Shown in pieces: positions 1-8,469 of a stretch of DNA of 64,000 bases. The stretch comes from Phycisphaerales bacterium (lineage in GTDB: Bacteria > Planctomycetota > Phycisphaerae > Phycisphaerales > UBA1924). Position numbers and translations under genes: made by a program. The notes under the pieces were generated by a model. The model saw only the letters and a list, made by a program, of their open reading frames with translations, was not told the origin of the DNA and did not search any database. The DNA lies in assembly GCA_028279375.1 (NCBI GenBank), contig JANQNW010000003.1, positions 181,256 to 245,255 on the forward strand, given 5' to 3'. How positions within the stretch are numbered: the first letter of the stretch is position 1; each line of letters opens with the position of its first letter.

Positions 1-376
1 GGAGCAGGCGCTCGACTTCATCCACGAGGGCGGCAGCTTCACGATTCCCACTGTCGCAGAGCCCTTTACACCCCTGATCGCCGACGTCGACTACTTCGTG
101 GCGAATCTCTATCAGTCAAACATGACGTTCGCCGAGGCTGCCTACGCCTCCATGCCTGGCCTCAGCTGGCAGACGGTCCCCGTCGGAGACCCGCTCGCGA
201 AGGTCACGCTTCTTGGAGGCGTCACCGCCGATCTGAATGGCGACGACGTTGTCGGCGCCGTGGATCTCGCCACACTGATCGGCCTGTGGGGATCCTCCGA
301 TTGTCTGGCGGATCTGAACACCGACGGCATCGTCGGGGCCGGCGATCTGGCCATTCTGATCGGCAACTGGGATTAG
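1..376 (+). CDS. C-terminal part of a secreted dockerin-bearing protein (TIGR03790-like), 5' end outside window
   Basis: The reading frame is open from the first bases (frame starting at base 2) to a TAG at 374-376, so the N-terminus lies outside the window. The first ~70 residues end in LSWQTVPVGDPL, which resembles my recollection of the C-terminus of TIGR03790-type planctomycete proteins (function unknown); this assignment is tentative. The last ~50 residues are two dockerin-type calcium-binding repeats (DLNGDDVVGAVDLATLIGLWG and DLNTDGIVGAGDLAILIGNW), each with the D-x-N/D-x-D spacing of an EF-hand-like loop and a following helix. Dockerins normally bind cohesins. No cohesin is visible in the window, so the tail may be a surface-anchoring or sorting module. 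A GTG at 98 is an internal codon of this longer frame, not the start. Confidence 0.8.
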   Translation, partial: EQALDFIHEGGSFTIPTVAEPFTPLIADVDYFVANLYQSNMTFAEAAYASMPGLSWQTVPVGDPLAKVTLLGGVTADLNGDDVVGAVDLATLIGLWGSSDCLADLNTDGIVGAGDLAILIGNWD

Positions 377-388
377 CGACAGCGCATG

Positions 389-414
389 AAAAAGCGCGCC
401 AAGGCTGGCGCGCT
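389..414 (-). terminator. Intrinsic terminator of the PEP-CTERM gene
   Basis: A 9-bp perfect stem (AGCGCGCCA / TGGCGCGCT, 393-401 with 406-414) has a 4-nt loop. On the minus strand it is followed by a run of five T (389-393 on the plus strand are A). It lies 30 bp past the stop of the minus-strand gene at 444-1106. On the plus strand it has no T-run, so it is directional. Confidence 0.8.
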
Positions 415-443
415 CATGGTCACGTTGCAAATGTCATTCGACC

Positions 444-1106
444 TCAGCGACGACGACGGGCGCCGAAGGCGCCGGCCATGCCGAAGAGCGCCAGAGCGCC
501 CGGCGACGGCACGAAGCTGATGTTGTCCACGCCGACGTCGCCCATCATCGCCACGGGGCCGACAGGGATGGCGCCGAAGGGCATGTTGTCGTGGCGAATC
601 AGGAAACGATTCGCAGTCATCAGCGCATCGTTGAATGTGCCGCCGATGATGCCGATCTGCGTCCACTTTGTCTCGTCTGTCATGTCGACGAAGAACTGCT
701 CCCACTGAATCGAGCTGGGATTGAAGGACTCGTTGTAGAGGTAGAAGTTGAACTGCGTGCCGACTCCAACGTGCAGATCCCAATCCTCGTCCGTGCCGAT
801 GTCCTTGAGGTAGAGAGAAACGCCGGTCACGCCTGCAGCGATGTAGTCGCCGTTGAACTCGGGATCCAGATTGCGCAGGCCGAAGCTGCCGGCGAAGGAT
901 CGCTCCATTTGCAGGAAGCCGTCAGCGGCGCCGTCGACGCCTCCGGTCCCGGGGTTCGTGCCGACCGTGCCTCCTCCACCGCCGAATCCGCCGAGGTCGC
1001 CGGCGTTCTCGAAGGTCTCAGTGAAGAACGGACTGACTGCGGCGGCGCCGCTCGCGAACGCGATCATCGCGCCGGAAGCGGCGCACAGATAAACAAACGA
1101 CTTCAT
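444..1106 (-). CDS. Exported PEP-CTERM-like protein of unknown function
   Basis: This 220-residue protein starts with a Sec signal peptide (residues ~1-23, alanine-rich, ending GAAAVS). It ends in a PEP-CTERM-like tail: VPSPGALALFGMAGAFGARRRR, i.e. a VPxPGA motif, a hydrophobic segment and a terminal arginine cluster. Known PEP-CTERM tails are processed by exosortase and target proteins to the cell surface or exopolysaccharide. The middle is rich in Gly, Phe and Asn (a GGFGGGGG run near residue 40) and looks like a beta-sandwich, with no catalytic motif I recognise. The ATG has GAGG 10 nt upstream. A strong terminator follows on the same strand, so the gene is probably monocistronic. The function beyond export is not known. 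Confidence 0.88.
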   Translation of the reverse strand: MKSFVYLCAASGAMIAFASGAAAVSPFFTETFENAGDLGGFGGGGGTVGTNPGTGGVDGAADGFLQMERSFAGSFGLRNLDPEFNGDYIAAGVTGVSLYLKDIGTDEDWDLHVGVGTQFNFYLYNESFNPSSIQWEQFFVDMTDETKWTQIGIIGGTFNDALMTANRFLIRHDNMPFGAIPVGPVAMMGDVGVDNISFVPSPGALALFGMAGAFGARRRR

Positions 1107-1228
1107 GACGGGTGTTCCTCTTCTCCTCCGGGCGGGACATCCACGACATCCCAGCCATTGACGTGAGTCCAGTATAGACCCGGCCCGAGGCCGATCCAGC
1201 CCAAATCCCGCGATCCGAGGCGCCCACG

Positions 1229-1254
1229 AAAAAGCCCGGGCGAACGCCCGGGCT
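1229..1254 (-). terminator. Intrinsic terminator downstream of tsf
   Basis: A perfect 10-nt inverted repeat (AGCCCGGGCG / CGCCCGGGCT, 1233-1242 and 1245-1254) is followed on the minus strand by five T. It lies 31 bp beyond the tsf stop codon and closes the rpsB-tsf unit. Confidence 0.88.
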
Positions 1255-1285
1255 GGTGTCTCTCACGGTCCGGTGTCCGGGCCGA

Positions 1286-2101
1286 TCAGGCCTCGCCGAC
1301 CTGCCAGCGAAGGAAGCCAATGAGCGAACCGTCAGCCGGCAGCAGGTCCTTGATCTTCTTGTCGCCGTCCTTCACGAAGGGCTGCTCGAGAAGAGCGACG
1401 TCCTCGAAGAACTTGCGCATCTTGCCCTCGACCATCTTCTCGGCGATCTCCTGCGGCTTGCCGCTCTCCGTCGCCTGCTCGAGCGCGAACTTCCGCTCCT
1501 TGTCGACGACCTCCGCCGGGATGTCATCCTTGGTGACGCCCAGCGGTCTCGGGAGCACGGCAGTGATGTGCATGCAGACATCCTTGAGCAGGTCCTCGCT
1601 CAGCGAGCCCTCGCCCTGGAGCAGGACGCCCGTCTTGCCATCGTGGTGGACATACGTCCCGTAGATGGTCGAGCCGCCGCCCTCGAACTTGTGGCCGCGT
1701 GCGTAGCTGATGTTCTCGCCCGTCGAGATGCGAATGTCATCGACGATCTTGGTGATCTCGTCAGAAGCGGACACGTCCCCGGCGCTGGCGCCGAGAGCGC
1801 TCGACGCGACCTGCTGGGTCACGTTGACGAAGTTCTCGTTCTTGGCCGTGAAGTCCGTCTCGGCGCGAAGCTCGACGATGGTGGCGCTGCGACCGTCGTT
1901 CGCGACGGCGATGCCGATGCGGCCTTCGCCGGCGGCCCGGTCGGTGCGCGCGTCCATCTTGCCCTTGAGTTTCTTGCGAAGCAGATCCTCTGCAGCCGAG
2001 ACATCGCCTGAGGTCTCGTTGAGCGCCTTCTTGCATTCCATCATTCCAAGGCCGGTGGCGGCCCGGAGTGACATGACAGCCTGAGCGGTGATCTCCGCCA
2101 T
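1286..2101 (-). CDS. tsf: Elongation factor Ts
   Basis: EF-Ts is the guanine-nucleotide exchange factor that recycles EF-Tu. The protein is 271 residues. Its N-terminal UBA-like domain reads ITAQAVMSLRAATGLGMMECKKAL, close to the family signature LR..TG.GMM.CK.AL, and AELRAETDFTAKNENF is the second conserved block. The start is placed at ATG 2101, which has AGAGGACCC just upstream. The frame stays open 14 codons further, but those codons have no family similarity. The gene follows rpsB on the same strand with a 98-bp gap, the usual pairing. No pyrH or frr follows; frr is alone near 33.5 kb. A terminator lies 31 bp downstream. Confidence 0.96.
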   Translation of the reverse strand: MAEITAQAVMSLRAATGLGMMECKKALNETSGDVSAAEDLLRKKLKGKMDARTDRAAGEGRIGIAVANDGRSATIVELRAETDFTAKNENFVNVTQQVASSALGASAGDVSASDEITKIVDDIRISTGENISYARGHKFEGGGSTIYGTYVHHDGKTGVLLQGEGSLSEDLLKDVCMHITAVLPRPLGVTKDDIPAEVVDKERKFALEQATESGKPQEIAEKMVEGKMRKFFEDVALLEQPFVKDGDKKIKDLLPADGSLIGFLRWQVGEA

Positions 2102-2180
2102 GGGTCCTCTTCTCCGATTCCGTATTGCTTGGCGAACGGCCAATCGTCCGCCGTGTGTGTCGTTGAGTTATTCAGAACGC

Positions 2181-2203
2181 CTGAGCGTCAGGTGAACGCT
2201 CAG
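2181..2203 (-). other. Hairpin at the rpsB stop codon, rpsB-tsf junction
   Basis: An 8-bp perfect inverted repeat (CTGAGCGT / ACGCTCAG) with a 7-nt loop straddles the rpsB stop codon (2200-2202). There is no T-run on the minus strand, so it is not a standard terminator. It could be a partial attenuator, an mRNA-stability stem, or a chance structure. Confidence 0.4.
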
Positions 2204-3054
2204 TTGGAAGCTTGCGGACTCGCGGCTGCGACTGCCGCGGGATCCCCAGACGACGTCTCAACCGCCGGCGCATCGTCCGCGGCCTTGAACTGGGCGCGAC
2301 TGCTGCGACGGCTCCGCGGCGCCGGGGCGTCGCCTGACGCCGCCGCGTCGTCTTCGCGCTTCGCGGGACGAGCCTGCTTTCCATCGTTCACCGCGGCGCA
2401 AAGCTCGCGAATCACGACGTCGATTGCACGCATACTGTCGTCATTGCCCGGGATCGGGATGTCGGCCATATCCGGATCGCCATCGGTGTCGATCAGGCAG
2501 ATCGTCGGAATGCCGAGCTTGCGCGCCTCGCGAAGGGCGTTGGTCTCTCGATTGACATCGACGACGACCATCGCGCCGGGCAGCTTGTGCATGTTTCGAA
2601 TGCCGTCGAGGTTGCGCTTGATCTTGCGCATCTCGCGACGAAGACGGCTCTCCATCTTCTTGGAGTAGCTCTGGAAGTTGTCCGTCTGCTCGATCGCCTC
2701 GAGTTCTTCAAGTCTCTTCAGGCGAGAGCGGATCGTGCGGAAGTTCGTGAGCGTGCCGCCGAGCCAGCGCTCCGTGACCCAGTGCATCTTGATGTCGCCC
2801 ACGCGCTCCTGGAGCACGAGGCGAGCCTGACGCTTCGTGCCGACGAAAACGACGTCTCTGCCGTCCGCGACGTTCTGGGCGATGAACTTCTTGGCGCGAA
2901 GAAGACCCTTGAGAGTCTCCTTGATGTCAATGATGTGGATCCCGTTTCGCTTGCCGTAGATGAAACGGCGCATCTTCGGGTTCCAGTTGCTCGAGTGCTG
3001 ACCGAAGTGGATTCCCGACTCGATCAGATCCTGAACAAGTGAGTCTTTGGACAT
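2200..3054 (-). CDS. rpsB: 30S ribosomal protein S2 with C-terminal extension
   Basis: S2 is a structural protein of the small ribosomal subunit. The start is ATG 3054 (MSKDSLVQDLIESGIHFG). The frame extends 59 codons further upstream without S2 similarity, so the longer reading is rejected. Signatures seen: GIHFGQHSSNWNPKM, WLGGTLTNF, and PDMADIPIPGNDDSMRAI. The S2 fold ends near residue 225. A further ~55 residues follow that are rich in Ala, Asp, Pro, Arg and Ser and look disordered, making 284 residues against the usual ~230-260. The gene leads the rpsB-tsf pair. A candidate promoter lies about 270 bp upstream. Confidence 0.96.
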   Translation of the reverse strand: MSKDSLVQDLIESGIHFGQHSSNWNPKMRRFIYGKRNGIHIIDIKETLKGLLRAKKFIAQNVADGRDVVFVGTKRQARLVLQERVGDIKMHWVTERWLGGTLTNFRTIRSRLKRLEELEAIEQTDNFQSYSKKMESRLRREMRKIKRNLDGIRNMHKLPGAMVVVDVNRETNALREARKLGIPTICLIDTDGDPDMADIPIPGNDDSMRAIDVVIRELCAAVNDGKQARPAKREDDAAASGDAPAPRSRRSSRAQFKAADDAPAVETSSGDPAAVAAASPQASN

Positions 3055-3410
3055 GGCAGAAAGGTCCGTCTGTTTGGCAGCGCGACCGGCAGGGGATGAG
3101 ACCGGGAGCGACGAACGCGGCTCCGCGCTGATGCGCGAGAAGAGCACGCGAGTCGCTTCACCTCCTGCGAAGGGCCCGCTTGTGTGCGGCGACACCCACC
3201 GAGCCGCATCCATCCGGCAGGGAGGGGTCAATCAACTAAACAACAGGACCGTCCGGGGAGGAAACGCCATATCCAAGGCGCCCGGGCCGGTCGGCTCGAT
3301 CTCCGGTCGAGATCGAAGCGGAAAGTCTAACACACAGGAGGCTCCCCGCAAGCCGGAGGCCGCCAGCCGGATGTCAGCGGCCGCTTCCTTACGCCGCGCC
3401 ACCGACGGAA
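3055..3410. other. 356-bp intergenic region and rpsB leader
   Basis: This lies between the pyrC stop and the rpsB start, both on the minus strand. It contains one promoter-like sequence (3324-3351), which would give rpsB a leader of about 265 nt. I see no convincing small gene, repeat or known S2-leader structure. No terminator with a T-run is obvious after pyrC, so read-through from pyrC is possible. Confidence 0.5.
3324..3351 (-). promoter_or_regulatory. Candidate promoter for rpsB-tsf
   Basis: On the minus strand: TTGCGG (-35), 16 bp, TAGACT (-10). The same -10 hexamer occurs in the tRNA-Pro promoter at 4756-4784, which supports the assignment. The 16-bp spacing is slightly short. Confidence 0.45.
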
Positions 3411-4709
3411 TCAGAGCGACCAGCGCGTCTCCCCGCCGACAATCGTTCGAATGGCCCTTCCGGTCGTTTCCCAGCCATCGAATGGCGAGTTGTGCGACTT
3501 CCCGGCCATATCGCCGAGGTCGATGATCCAGTCGAGGGACGGATCGATCAGGGTGACATCCGCCGGCCCGCCCTCCGTCAGGCGTCCGAGCCCAAGGGAA
3601 TCCAGCCCGCAGAGGCGGGCGGGGTTGACGGTCATGAGCTCGATCAGGCGAGGCCACCCAATCAGACCCGTCTCGATCAGGGCGAGGGCGTAAAGGGGAA
3701 GGGCGGTCTGCAGGCCGATGATCCCGAAGGGCGCCTCTGCAAAGGGGAGCGCTTTCTCGTCCGCCGTATGCGGCGCATGGTCGGTCGCCAGAATCGAGAT
3801 CGTGCCATCGGCGACGCCAAGGCGGACCGCCTCGACATCGGCAGCCGTCCGAAGCGGTGGGTTCATCTTCGCCGCCGAGCCGAGCTCCTCGCAGGCTTCG
3901 TCCGTCAGGTGGAGATGGTGAGGGCTGGCCTCCGCCGAGATGGTGTCGGCGAGGCCCTCGGAACGCGCCTTCCGGATGATCTCAACCGAGCCGCCGCTCG
4001 AGAGATGCTGCACGTGGTATCGCGCGCCAATCTCGCGCGCAAGCGCCACATCCCGCTCGATGATCGACTCCTCCGCAACACGCGGCCATCCGACCTCGCC
4101 CATGCGCTCGCTGACCTCGCCATCGTTCATCGTCGCGCCGACGGTCTGCTTCGGATCCTGACAATGCTGCATCATCACGCGCTCAACCTCGCGGCAGCGC
4201 TTCAGCACGTCCGCCATCACAGCGTCGTCTTCGACAACGTCGCCGTCGTCACTAAACGCGACAGCCCCAGCGCGCGCCATCGCCTCAAAATCCGTGAGTT
4301 CGTCGCCCTGACGCTCGATCGTGCAGGCGCCCACGGCGAAAACGCGACAAGCGCCTGTCTCCTCGGCGCGTTGATTGATCCATGCAATGCGCTCTGCGCT
4401 GTCGAGCGCCGGCGACGTATTCGGCATGCAGCAGACGGTTGTGAACCCGCCCTCGACGGCCGCCATCGTGCCGGTCGCGATCGTCTCCTTGTGCTCCTGA
4501 CCGGGCTCGCGCAGATGCACATGCGGATCGATGAGCCCAGGCGCGACGATGAGCCCCTCGGCGTCGATCTGCTCGGCATCGGCGCCGACGTTTGCAACGT
4601 TCTCCCTGATCTCTGCGACGACGCCGTCGCGCAGCCTCACATCGCGCGTGGCGTCGAGGCCGCTCGCGGGATCGATCACGCGTCCACCTCGAATGACGAT
4701 CTCACTCAT
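3411..4709 (-). CDS. pyrC: Dihydroorotase (type I)
   Basis: It would cyclise N-carbamoyl-aspartate to dihydroorotate in pyrimidine synthesis. The protein is 432 residues, typical of the class I (PyrC/AllB amidohydrolase) family. Metal-site signatures: DPHVHLREPG at 61-70 (two His), H in YHVQHLSS, and ILATDHAPH with the catalytic Asp. NPARLCGL near the C-terminus is also family-typical. No pyrB or other pyr gene is adjacent. There is no Shine-Dalgarno before ATG 4709. Instead TATAGG sits 7 nt upstream (4717-4722 on the minus strand), compatible with a leaderless mRNA. Confidence 0.94.
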   Translation of the reverse strand: MSEIVIRGGRVIDPASGLDATRDVRLRDGVVAEIRENVANVGADAEQIDAEGLIVAPGLIDPHVHLREPGQEHKETIATGTMAAVEGGFTTVCCMPNTSPALDSAERIAWINQRAEETGACRVFAVGACTIERQGDELTDFEAMARAGAVAFSDDGDVVEDDAVMADVLKRCREVERVMMQHCQDPKQTVGATMNDGEVSERMGEVGWPRVAEESIIERDVALAREIGARYHVQHLSSGGSVEIIRKARSEGLADTISAEASPHHLHLTDEACEELGSAAKMNPPLRTAADVEAVRLGVADGTISILATDHAPHTADEKALPFAEAPFGIIGLQTALPLYALALIETGLIGWPRLIELMTVNPARLCGLDSLGLGRLTEGGPADVTLIDPSLDWIIDLGDMAGKSHNSPFDGWETTGRAIRTIVGGETRWSL

Positions 4710-4755
4710 GGGCGTACCTATAGAGGATGACGATCGACGCTGCTCCAGAGATTGG

Positions 4756-4784
4756 TTGCTGGGGTGGGGGGGCAGGACTAGACT
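4756..4784 (+). promoter_or_regulatory. Promoter of tRNA-Pro
   Basis: TTGCTG (4756-4761), exactly 17 bp, then TAGACT (4779-4784). The tRNA starts 23 nt after the -10 box. This is the expected sigma-70 layout for a stable-RNA gene. Confidence 0.65.
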
Positions 4785-4807
4785 CGGCGGACGAGGAATT
4801 GCCTCCC

Positions 4808-4882
4808 CGGGGCGTGGCGCAGCTTGGTTAGCGCGTTTGACTGGGGGTCAAAAGGTCGCTGGTTCGAATCCAGTCGCCCCGA
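4808..4882 (+). tRNA. tRNA-Pro (anticodon GGG)
   Basis: A complete cloverleaf can be folded. The acceptor stem CGGGGCG/CGCCCCG (7 bp) has the C1-G72 pair characteristic of bacterial tRNA-Pro. The D-arm is GCGC...GCGC. The anticodon stem TTTGA/TCAAA has loop CTGGGGG, with anticodon GGG at 4843-4845. The T-arm is GCTGG-TTCGAAT-CCAGT and the discriminator base is A. The CCA end is not encoded. It decodes CCC and CCT. It has its own promoter upstream and terminator downstream. Confidence 0.97.
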
Positions 4883-4890
4883 TTGAGAAC

Positions 4891-4920
4891 GCCGTCCGCA
4901 GGGGCGGCGGTTTTCATTTT
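4891..4920 (+). terminator. Intrinsic terminator of tRNA-Pro
   Basis: The stem GCCGTCC/GGGCGGC (4891-4897 with 4902-4908, one G-T pair) is followed by GGTTTTCATTTTT. It begins 8 bp after the tRNA and overlaps the last codons of the convergent DinB-like gene. Confidence 0.8.
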
Positions 4921-5483
4921 TGGGTCTCTGGCGCCTGATCAATCAACCGCGCCATCGCCGCCGGCAATCCCATCGCCCGCCGCCACGCCGCCAGCTGACC
5001 CAGATGCAGCGCCTCATGCGAGCACGCGAACATCACCAGATCCGCATTCGTCGGCAGCAGATGCCCCAGCTTCCATGGACAGTGCTCTGCAAGCAGCGCA
5101 TCCGGCGCGCCGCGCACAGATTCTTCTAGCAGCCCATGCTGGCGAATCAGCTCATCCACCAGTTCGTCGCGCGAAGGCGCGCCGACTGAAGCCTCAGGCG
5201 TTCGCCGATCCGCCGGTCCCTTCCTTTGAAACAGTTCGACATAGACCTCAGGCACATCCAGCCCCGAAGCCCGATCCGCACCCGGCGCCTCGAACACCCG
5301 CCGCGTCATCGCGCAGCCGGTGCACAAATGCCCCAGCGTGAAGCGCGGCGTGTTCTCGAGCCCGACGCCCCCCGAAGCGTCCATCTGCGCCTCATCCAGA
5401 TCCGCGACCAGCTCCCGCGCATACGCCTCGTGCATCCGAAGCGTCGGCGCCACCGTGTTCATAAGAAGTTCGCCTTGATTCAT
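4914..5483 (-). CDS. DinB-like four-helix metal-binding protein
   Basis: This 189-residue protein resembles the DinB/YfiT superfamily. A first His lies in FTLGHLCTG (near residue 50) and a C-terminal His pair in SHEALHLGQLAAWRR (near 160), which together make the three-His metal site of these four-helix bundles. Members include DNA-damage-inducible proteins and thiol-dependent S-transferases; the substrate here is unknown. The start is ATG 5483 with GGAGG 8 nt upstream. The frame stays open 32 codons further without support. It converges on the tRNA terminator. A second DinB-like gene lies at 56388-56909. Confidence 0.85.
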   Translation of the reverse strand: MNQGELLMNTVAPTLRMHEAYARELVADLDEAQMDASGGVGLENTPRFTLGHLCTGCAMTRRVFEAPGADRASGLDVPEVYVELFQRKGPADRRTPEASVGAPSRDELVDELIRQHGLLEESVRGAPDALLAEHCPWKLGHLLPTNADLVMFACSHEALHLGQLAAWRRAMGLPAAMARLIDQAPETQK

Positions 5484-5818
5484 GGAATGCGCCTCCGGCT
5501 CGCATGATAAAGCCGACCCGCACGCCGCCAGGGCGCCTGATCCGCATCTCCGCAAGTCCCCACCAGCTTCTTTACCCACATCCCCGGCACGCTCCGCTCC
5601 ACTTGCCTACCATGCCGCCACATTCGCCGGTGGCCCCGCCTGTCATCACCGCCCAAACCGCGGCTGACTGACGAAAAGGAATCTGCTGGCAGCGCCCGCC
5701 GCGTACTCGGCGGGATGCTCACCCAGCCGGCCGCTCCTGCACCAACTCGCAATTGGTTTAGCGCTGCCCTCACACGCACCCGCGCGTTCCCCGCGCCGTG
5801 GTGTCGGAGATCGCTCTG
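5484..5818. other. 335-bp upstream region of the DEAD-box gene, with a hairpin
   Basis: This separates the divergent DinB-like and helicase genes. A perfect 7-bp stem (CCCGCCG/CGGCGGG, 5695-5701 with 5708-5714, 6-nt loop) lies about 105 bp before the helicase start and could be part of its mRNA leader. I could not identify a promoter with both boxes, and I see no small gene. Confidence 0.4.
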
Positions 5819-7207
5819 TTGTCTGACTTCGCCTCACTGAAACTCTCGAACCGCCTCCTCGAAACAATTGCCGCCGAAGGCTACGAAAAGCCCACGCCCA
5901 TCCAGGCGCAGGCCATCCCGCCCGTCCTCAAAGGACGCGACCTCCTCGGCTGTGCGCAAACAGGCACCGGCAAGACCGCCGCGTTTGCGCTCCCAATCAT
6001 CGAGCGCCTGCTCAAGGAAGGTCCGCCAACACGCCGCAACGAGCGCCGCAAGACCCGCGCGCTCATCCTCGCGCCCACGCGCGAACTCGCGCTCCAGATC
6101 GAAGAGAGCCTCCGAACCTACGGCCGCAAGACCGGCCTGCGCCACGTCGTCATCTACGGCGGCGTGAAACAATTCCGACAGGTCCGAAAGCTCGAAGCAG
6201 GCGTCGACATCATCGTCGCCACGCCCGGCCGACTCATCGACCTCATGGACCAGGGCTTCATCGATCTTCGCGCCGTCAGAACCTTCGTTCTCGATGAAGC
6301 CGACCGCATGCTCGACATGGGCTTCATTGAGCCCATCCGCGAAATTGCGGAGGCGCTCCCGAGAAAGAGGCAGACGCTTCTCTTCAGCGCGACCATGCCG
6401 CCGAAGATCCGCAATCTCGCCGAGAGTCTGCTGCACAATCCGGTCAGCGTCTCCGTCGCGCCTGTCGCCAGCACGGCGCCCCTCATCGATCAGGAGCTCT
6501 ACCACGTCTCCGAAGAGCACAAGGTCACACTCCTCAACTACCTCCTGCTCGATCCGAAGATCGCCCGCACCGTCGTCTTCACGAAGACAAAGCATGGCGC
6601 CGAGAAGCTCGCGAAGAAACTCGCCCGCGAAGGCGTCACCGCCGGAGCCATCCACGGCAACAAGTCTCAGAACCAGCGCGAACGCAGCCTTGCCGCATTC
6701 CGCTCCGGCCGATCACGCGTCCTCGTCGCGACCGATGTCGCCGCGCGAGGCCTCGATGTCGATGGCATCACCCACGTCATCAACTACAACCTGCCCAATG
6801 AGCCCGAGGCATACGTCCATCGCATCGGCCGCACCGGCCGCGCCGGTGCCTCCGGTCAGGCCATCTCCTTCTGCAGCCGCGCAGAACGCGGCTTCCTCCG
6901 TTCGATCGAACGCCTCACCGGCAAGCCGATCGACACCACGGATGTCCCCGAAGAACTCGAGATTCCGAACGAAGCCCAAGGTGCACGCCGCCCGCGCGCC
7001 CCGCGCCGTCGTCCCGGAAACAAACCGACGCGCCACAACAACCAAGGCGCGAAGCATGGTTCCGGCGCCAGATCAAACGCGAAACGCAATCGCCGCAAGA
7101 AGAAGACCGGCCACGCCTCCCCCGCGCACGCCGCAGGCGGAAACGCGGGCAAAGCCTCCCGAGGCCGCCGAAAGGGCGGCGGGCGTGCGTCGTCCCGCCA
7201 AGGTTGA
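5819..7207 (+). CDS. DEAD-box ATP-dependent RNA helicase, RhlE-like
   Basis: An RNA-unwinding helicase for ribosome assembly or mRNA turnover. All core motifs are present in order: Q motif ([14 protein letters not shown]), motif I (AQTGTGKT), Ia (PTRELALQ), Ib (TPGRL), II (DEAD), III (SAT), IV (VFTKTK), V ([10 protein letters not shown]) and VI (HRIGRTGR). After the two RecA domains (~365 residues) comes a ~95-residue tail rich in Arg, Lys, Gly and Asn, a likely RNA-binding extension. TTG 5819 is preferred because GGAG lies 9 nt upstream and the protein then begins [10 protein letters not shown] like family members. An in-frame GTG at 5798 lacks a ribosome site. Confidence 0.93.
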   Translation: MSDFASLKLSNRLLETIAAEGYEKPTPIQAQAIPPVLKGRDLLGCAQTGTGKTAAFALPIIERLLKEGPPTRRNERRKTRALILAPTRELALQIEESLRTYGRKTGLRHVVIYGGVKQFRQVRKLEAGVDIIVATPGRLIDLMDQGFIDLRAVRTFVLDEADRMLDMGFIEPIREIAEALPRKRQTLLFSATMPPKIRNLAESLLHNPVSVSVAPVASTAPLIDQELYHVSEEHKVTLLNYLLLDPKIARTVVFTKTKHGAEKLAKKLAREGVTAGAIHGNKSQNQRERSLAAFRSGRSRVLVATDVAARGLDVDGITHVINYNLPNEPEAYVHRIGRTGRAGASGQAISFCSRAERGFLRSIERLTGKPIDTTDVPEELEIPNEAQGARRPRAPRRRPGNKPTRHNNQGAKHGSGARSNAKRNRRKKKTGHASPAHAAGGNAGKASRGRRKGGGRASSRQG

Positions 7208-7248
7208 GTCCGCCCTCGGATGAGTTACGCTTCCGGTCGGAGAAGCTC

Positions 7249-8166
7249 ATGCTCAATCGACGTCGAGTCTTACGCAGCGCGCTGGTTACGATGATCCTGA
7301 GTTCCTTTGCGCCCGGCGCAAGCGCCCAACAGGATGAACAGGATCAGCCACCGCAACGCGCTGAGATCGACGCGGCAGGCGACGAGACCGACCGACGCAT
7401 CTACGGCGAACTCAACCTCCTCTTCTCACACGCCTACTACTTCCGCGGCACGCTGCAGGAAGACGACGGCCTCATCTTCCAGCCGGAGATCGTCCTCGGG
7501 CTCACACTCATCGATGACGAAGACACAGGCGTCACGTTCGATGTCTTCACCGGCTTGTGGAACAGCATCCACACCGAGGATGACACCGCCGGCGATGATT
7601 CGACGACTGACTACTGGTATGAGGCGGACTTCTACGTCGGCGCCGCGCTCGGCGTCGAGGACTTCACGTTCGAACTCATGTGGATGTCGCAAACATCGCC
7701 CTCGGACGCGTTCAACACCATCGACGAGATCATCTTCACGGCCGCGTACGACGACAGCGAGCAGGGACTGCTCTTCGGCGTTCCGCTCCAGCCATCACTC
7801 GAACTCGGGGTCGAAGTTCACAACGCCAATGACGACATGGACTCGGGTGTGTATCTCGGCCTCGGCGTCGAGCCCTTCGTCGATCTCGAAGAAGGCGTGC
7901 TCGATGGCGCGACGCTCTCATTCCCGGTGACGCTCGGCCTGAGCCTCAACGACTACTACCAGGACGAGGATGGCGACGACAGCGCGTTCGGATTCGTGCA
8001 GGCCGGCGCAAAGCTGGAGATCCCGCTTGGCATCGACCCGGCGTACGGCGACTGGACGCTCAGCCTCGGCGCCGACGCGCTCTTCCTTGATGACACGACG
8101 AAGGAATTCAACGACGGCGACGACTTCGAGGCCATCGCATTCGCGAAGCTCTCGATCAGTTTCTAA
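7249..8166 (+). CDS. Outer-membrane beta-barrel protein, TorF-like
   Basis: This 305-residue exported protein has a signal peptide (MLNRRRVLRSALVTMILSSF, cleavage after ASA). The mature part alternates aromatic and hydrophobic residues and is rich in Asp, Glu and Gly, as expected for amphipathic beta strands. YGELNLLFSHAYYFRG followed by QPEIVLGLTL resembles TorF-type putative porins (Gcw_chp family). The C-terminus ends AIAFAKLSISF, with the terminal Phe typical of outer-membrane barrels. ATG 7249 has GGAG upstream. No ligand can be assigned. The strong acidity suggests cation preference (inference only). Confidence 0.8.
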   Translation: MLNRRRVLRSALVTMILSSFAPGASAQQDEQDQPPQRAEIDAAGDETDRRIYGELNLLFSHAYYFRGTLQEDDGLIFQPEIVLGLTLIDDEDTGVTFDVFTGLWNSIHTEDDTAGDDSTTDYWYEADFYVGAALGVEDFTFELMWMSQTSPSDAFNTIDEIIFTAAYDDSEQGLLFGVPLQPSLELGVEVHNANDDMDSGVYLGLGVEPFVDLEEGVLDGATLSFPVTLGLSLNDYYQDEDGDDSAFGFVQAGAKLEIPLGIDPAYGDWTLSLGADALFLDDTTKEFNDGDDFEAIAFAKLSISF

Positions 8167-8176
8167 CGCCGGTCGG

Positions 8177-8350
8177 TCAGCTCTTCTTCTTGCTCGCGGC
8201 CTGTGACCCGATCGCCGCGCCCACGGCTCCGCCGACCGCGCCGCCGATGGTCCCCGCGTTGTCACCGCCCAGTGCCATGACCAAAAGCGAGGCGGTGACG
8301 CCCGCGATGACGGCGCCGATGATGATCGCAACAAGAGTGCGCATGTTCAT
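8177..8350 (-). CDS. 57-residue glycine-zipper membrane peptide
   Basis: This short gene starts at ATG 8350 with an ideal ribosome site (GGGAGG, 7 nt spacing) and ends at TGA 8177. The product has one hydrophobic segment (VAIIIGAVIAGVTASLLVMAL, residues ~7-27), then a glycine-zipper stretch GTIGGAVGGAVGAAIGSQ, and ends AASKKKS. Glycine zippers pack membrane helices and are seen in small lipoproteins and channel-like peptides. The stop lies 10 bp from the convergent outer-membrane gene. Its role is unknown. The strong ribosome site and clean membrane pattern argue that it is real. Confidence 0.75.
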   Translation of the reverse strand: MNMRTLVAIIIGAVIAGVTASLLVMALGGDNAGTIGGAVGGAVGAAIGSQAASKKKS

Positions 8351-8469
8351 ACTTGAGCCTCCCGGCGCCGATCCCAGGCAGCGCCTGACCAGATCTTCTA
8401 CCGGAATCGGCCAGTCAGGTCACTCACCTGCACTGTTCGGACGTGTCCCGATCAGCGATGCTCATGTGC

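Noticed and set aside
2200..3231. An rpsB start upstream at 3231
   Set aside because: The extra 59 codons have no S2 similarity. MSKDSLVQDLIESGIHFG at 3054 matches the family N-terminus.
3492..4730. A 412-codon plus-strand frame opposite pyrC
   Set aside because: It is a mirror of the pyrC codon bias, with Arg/Asp-rich composition and no domain pattern. pyrC has strong motifs.
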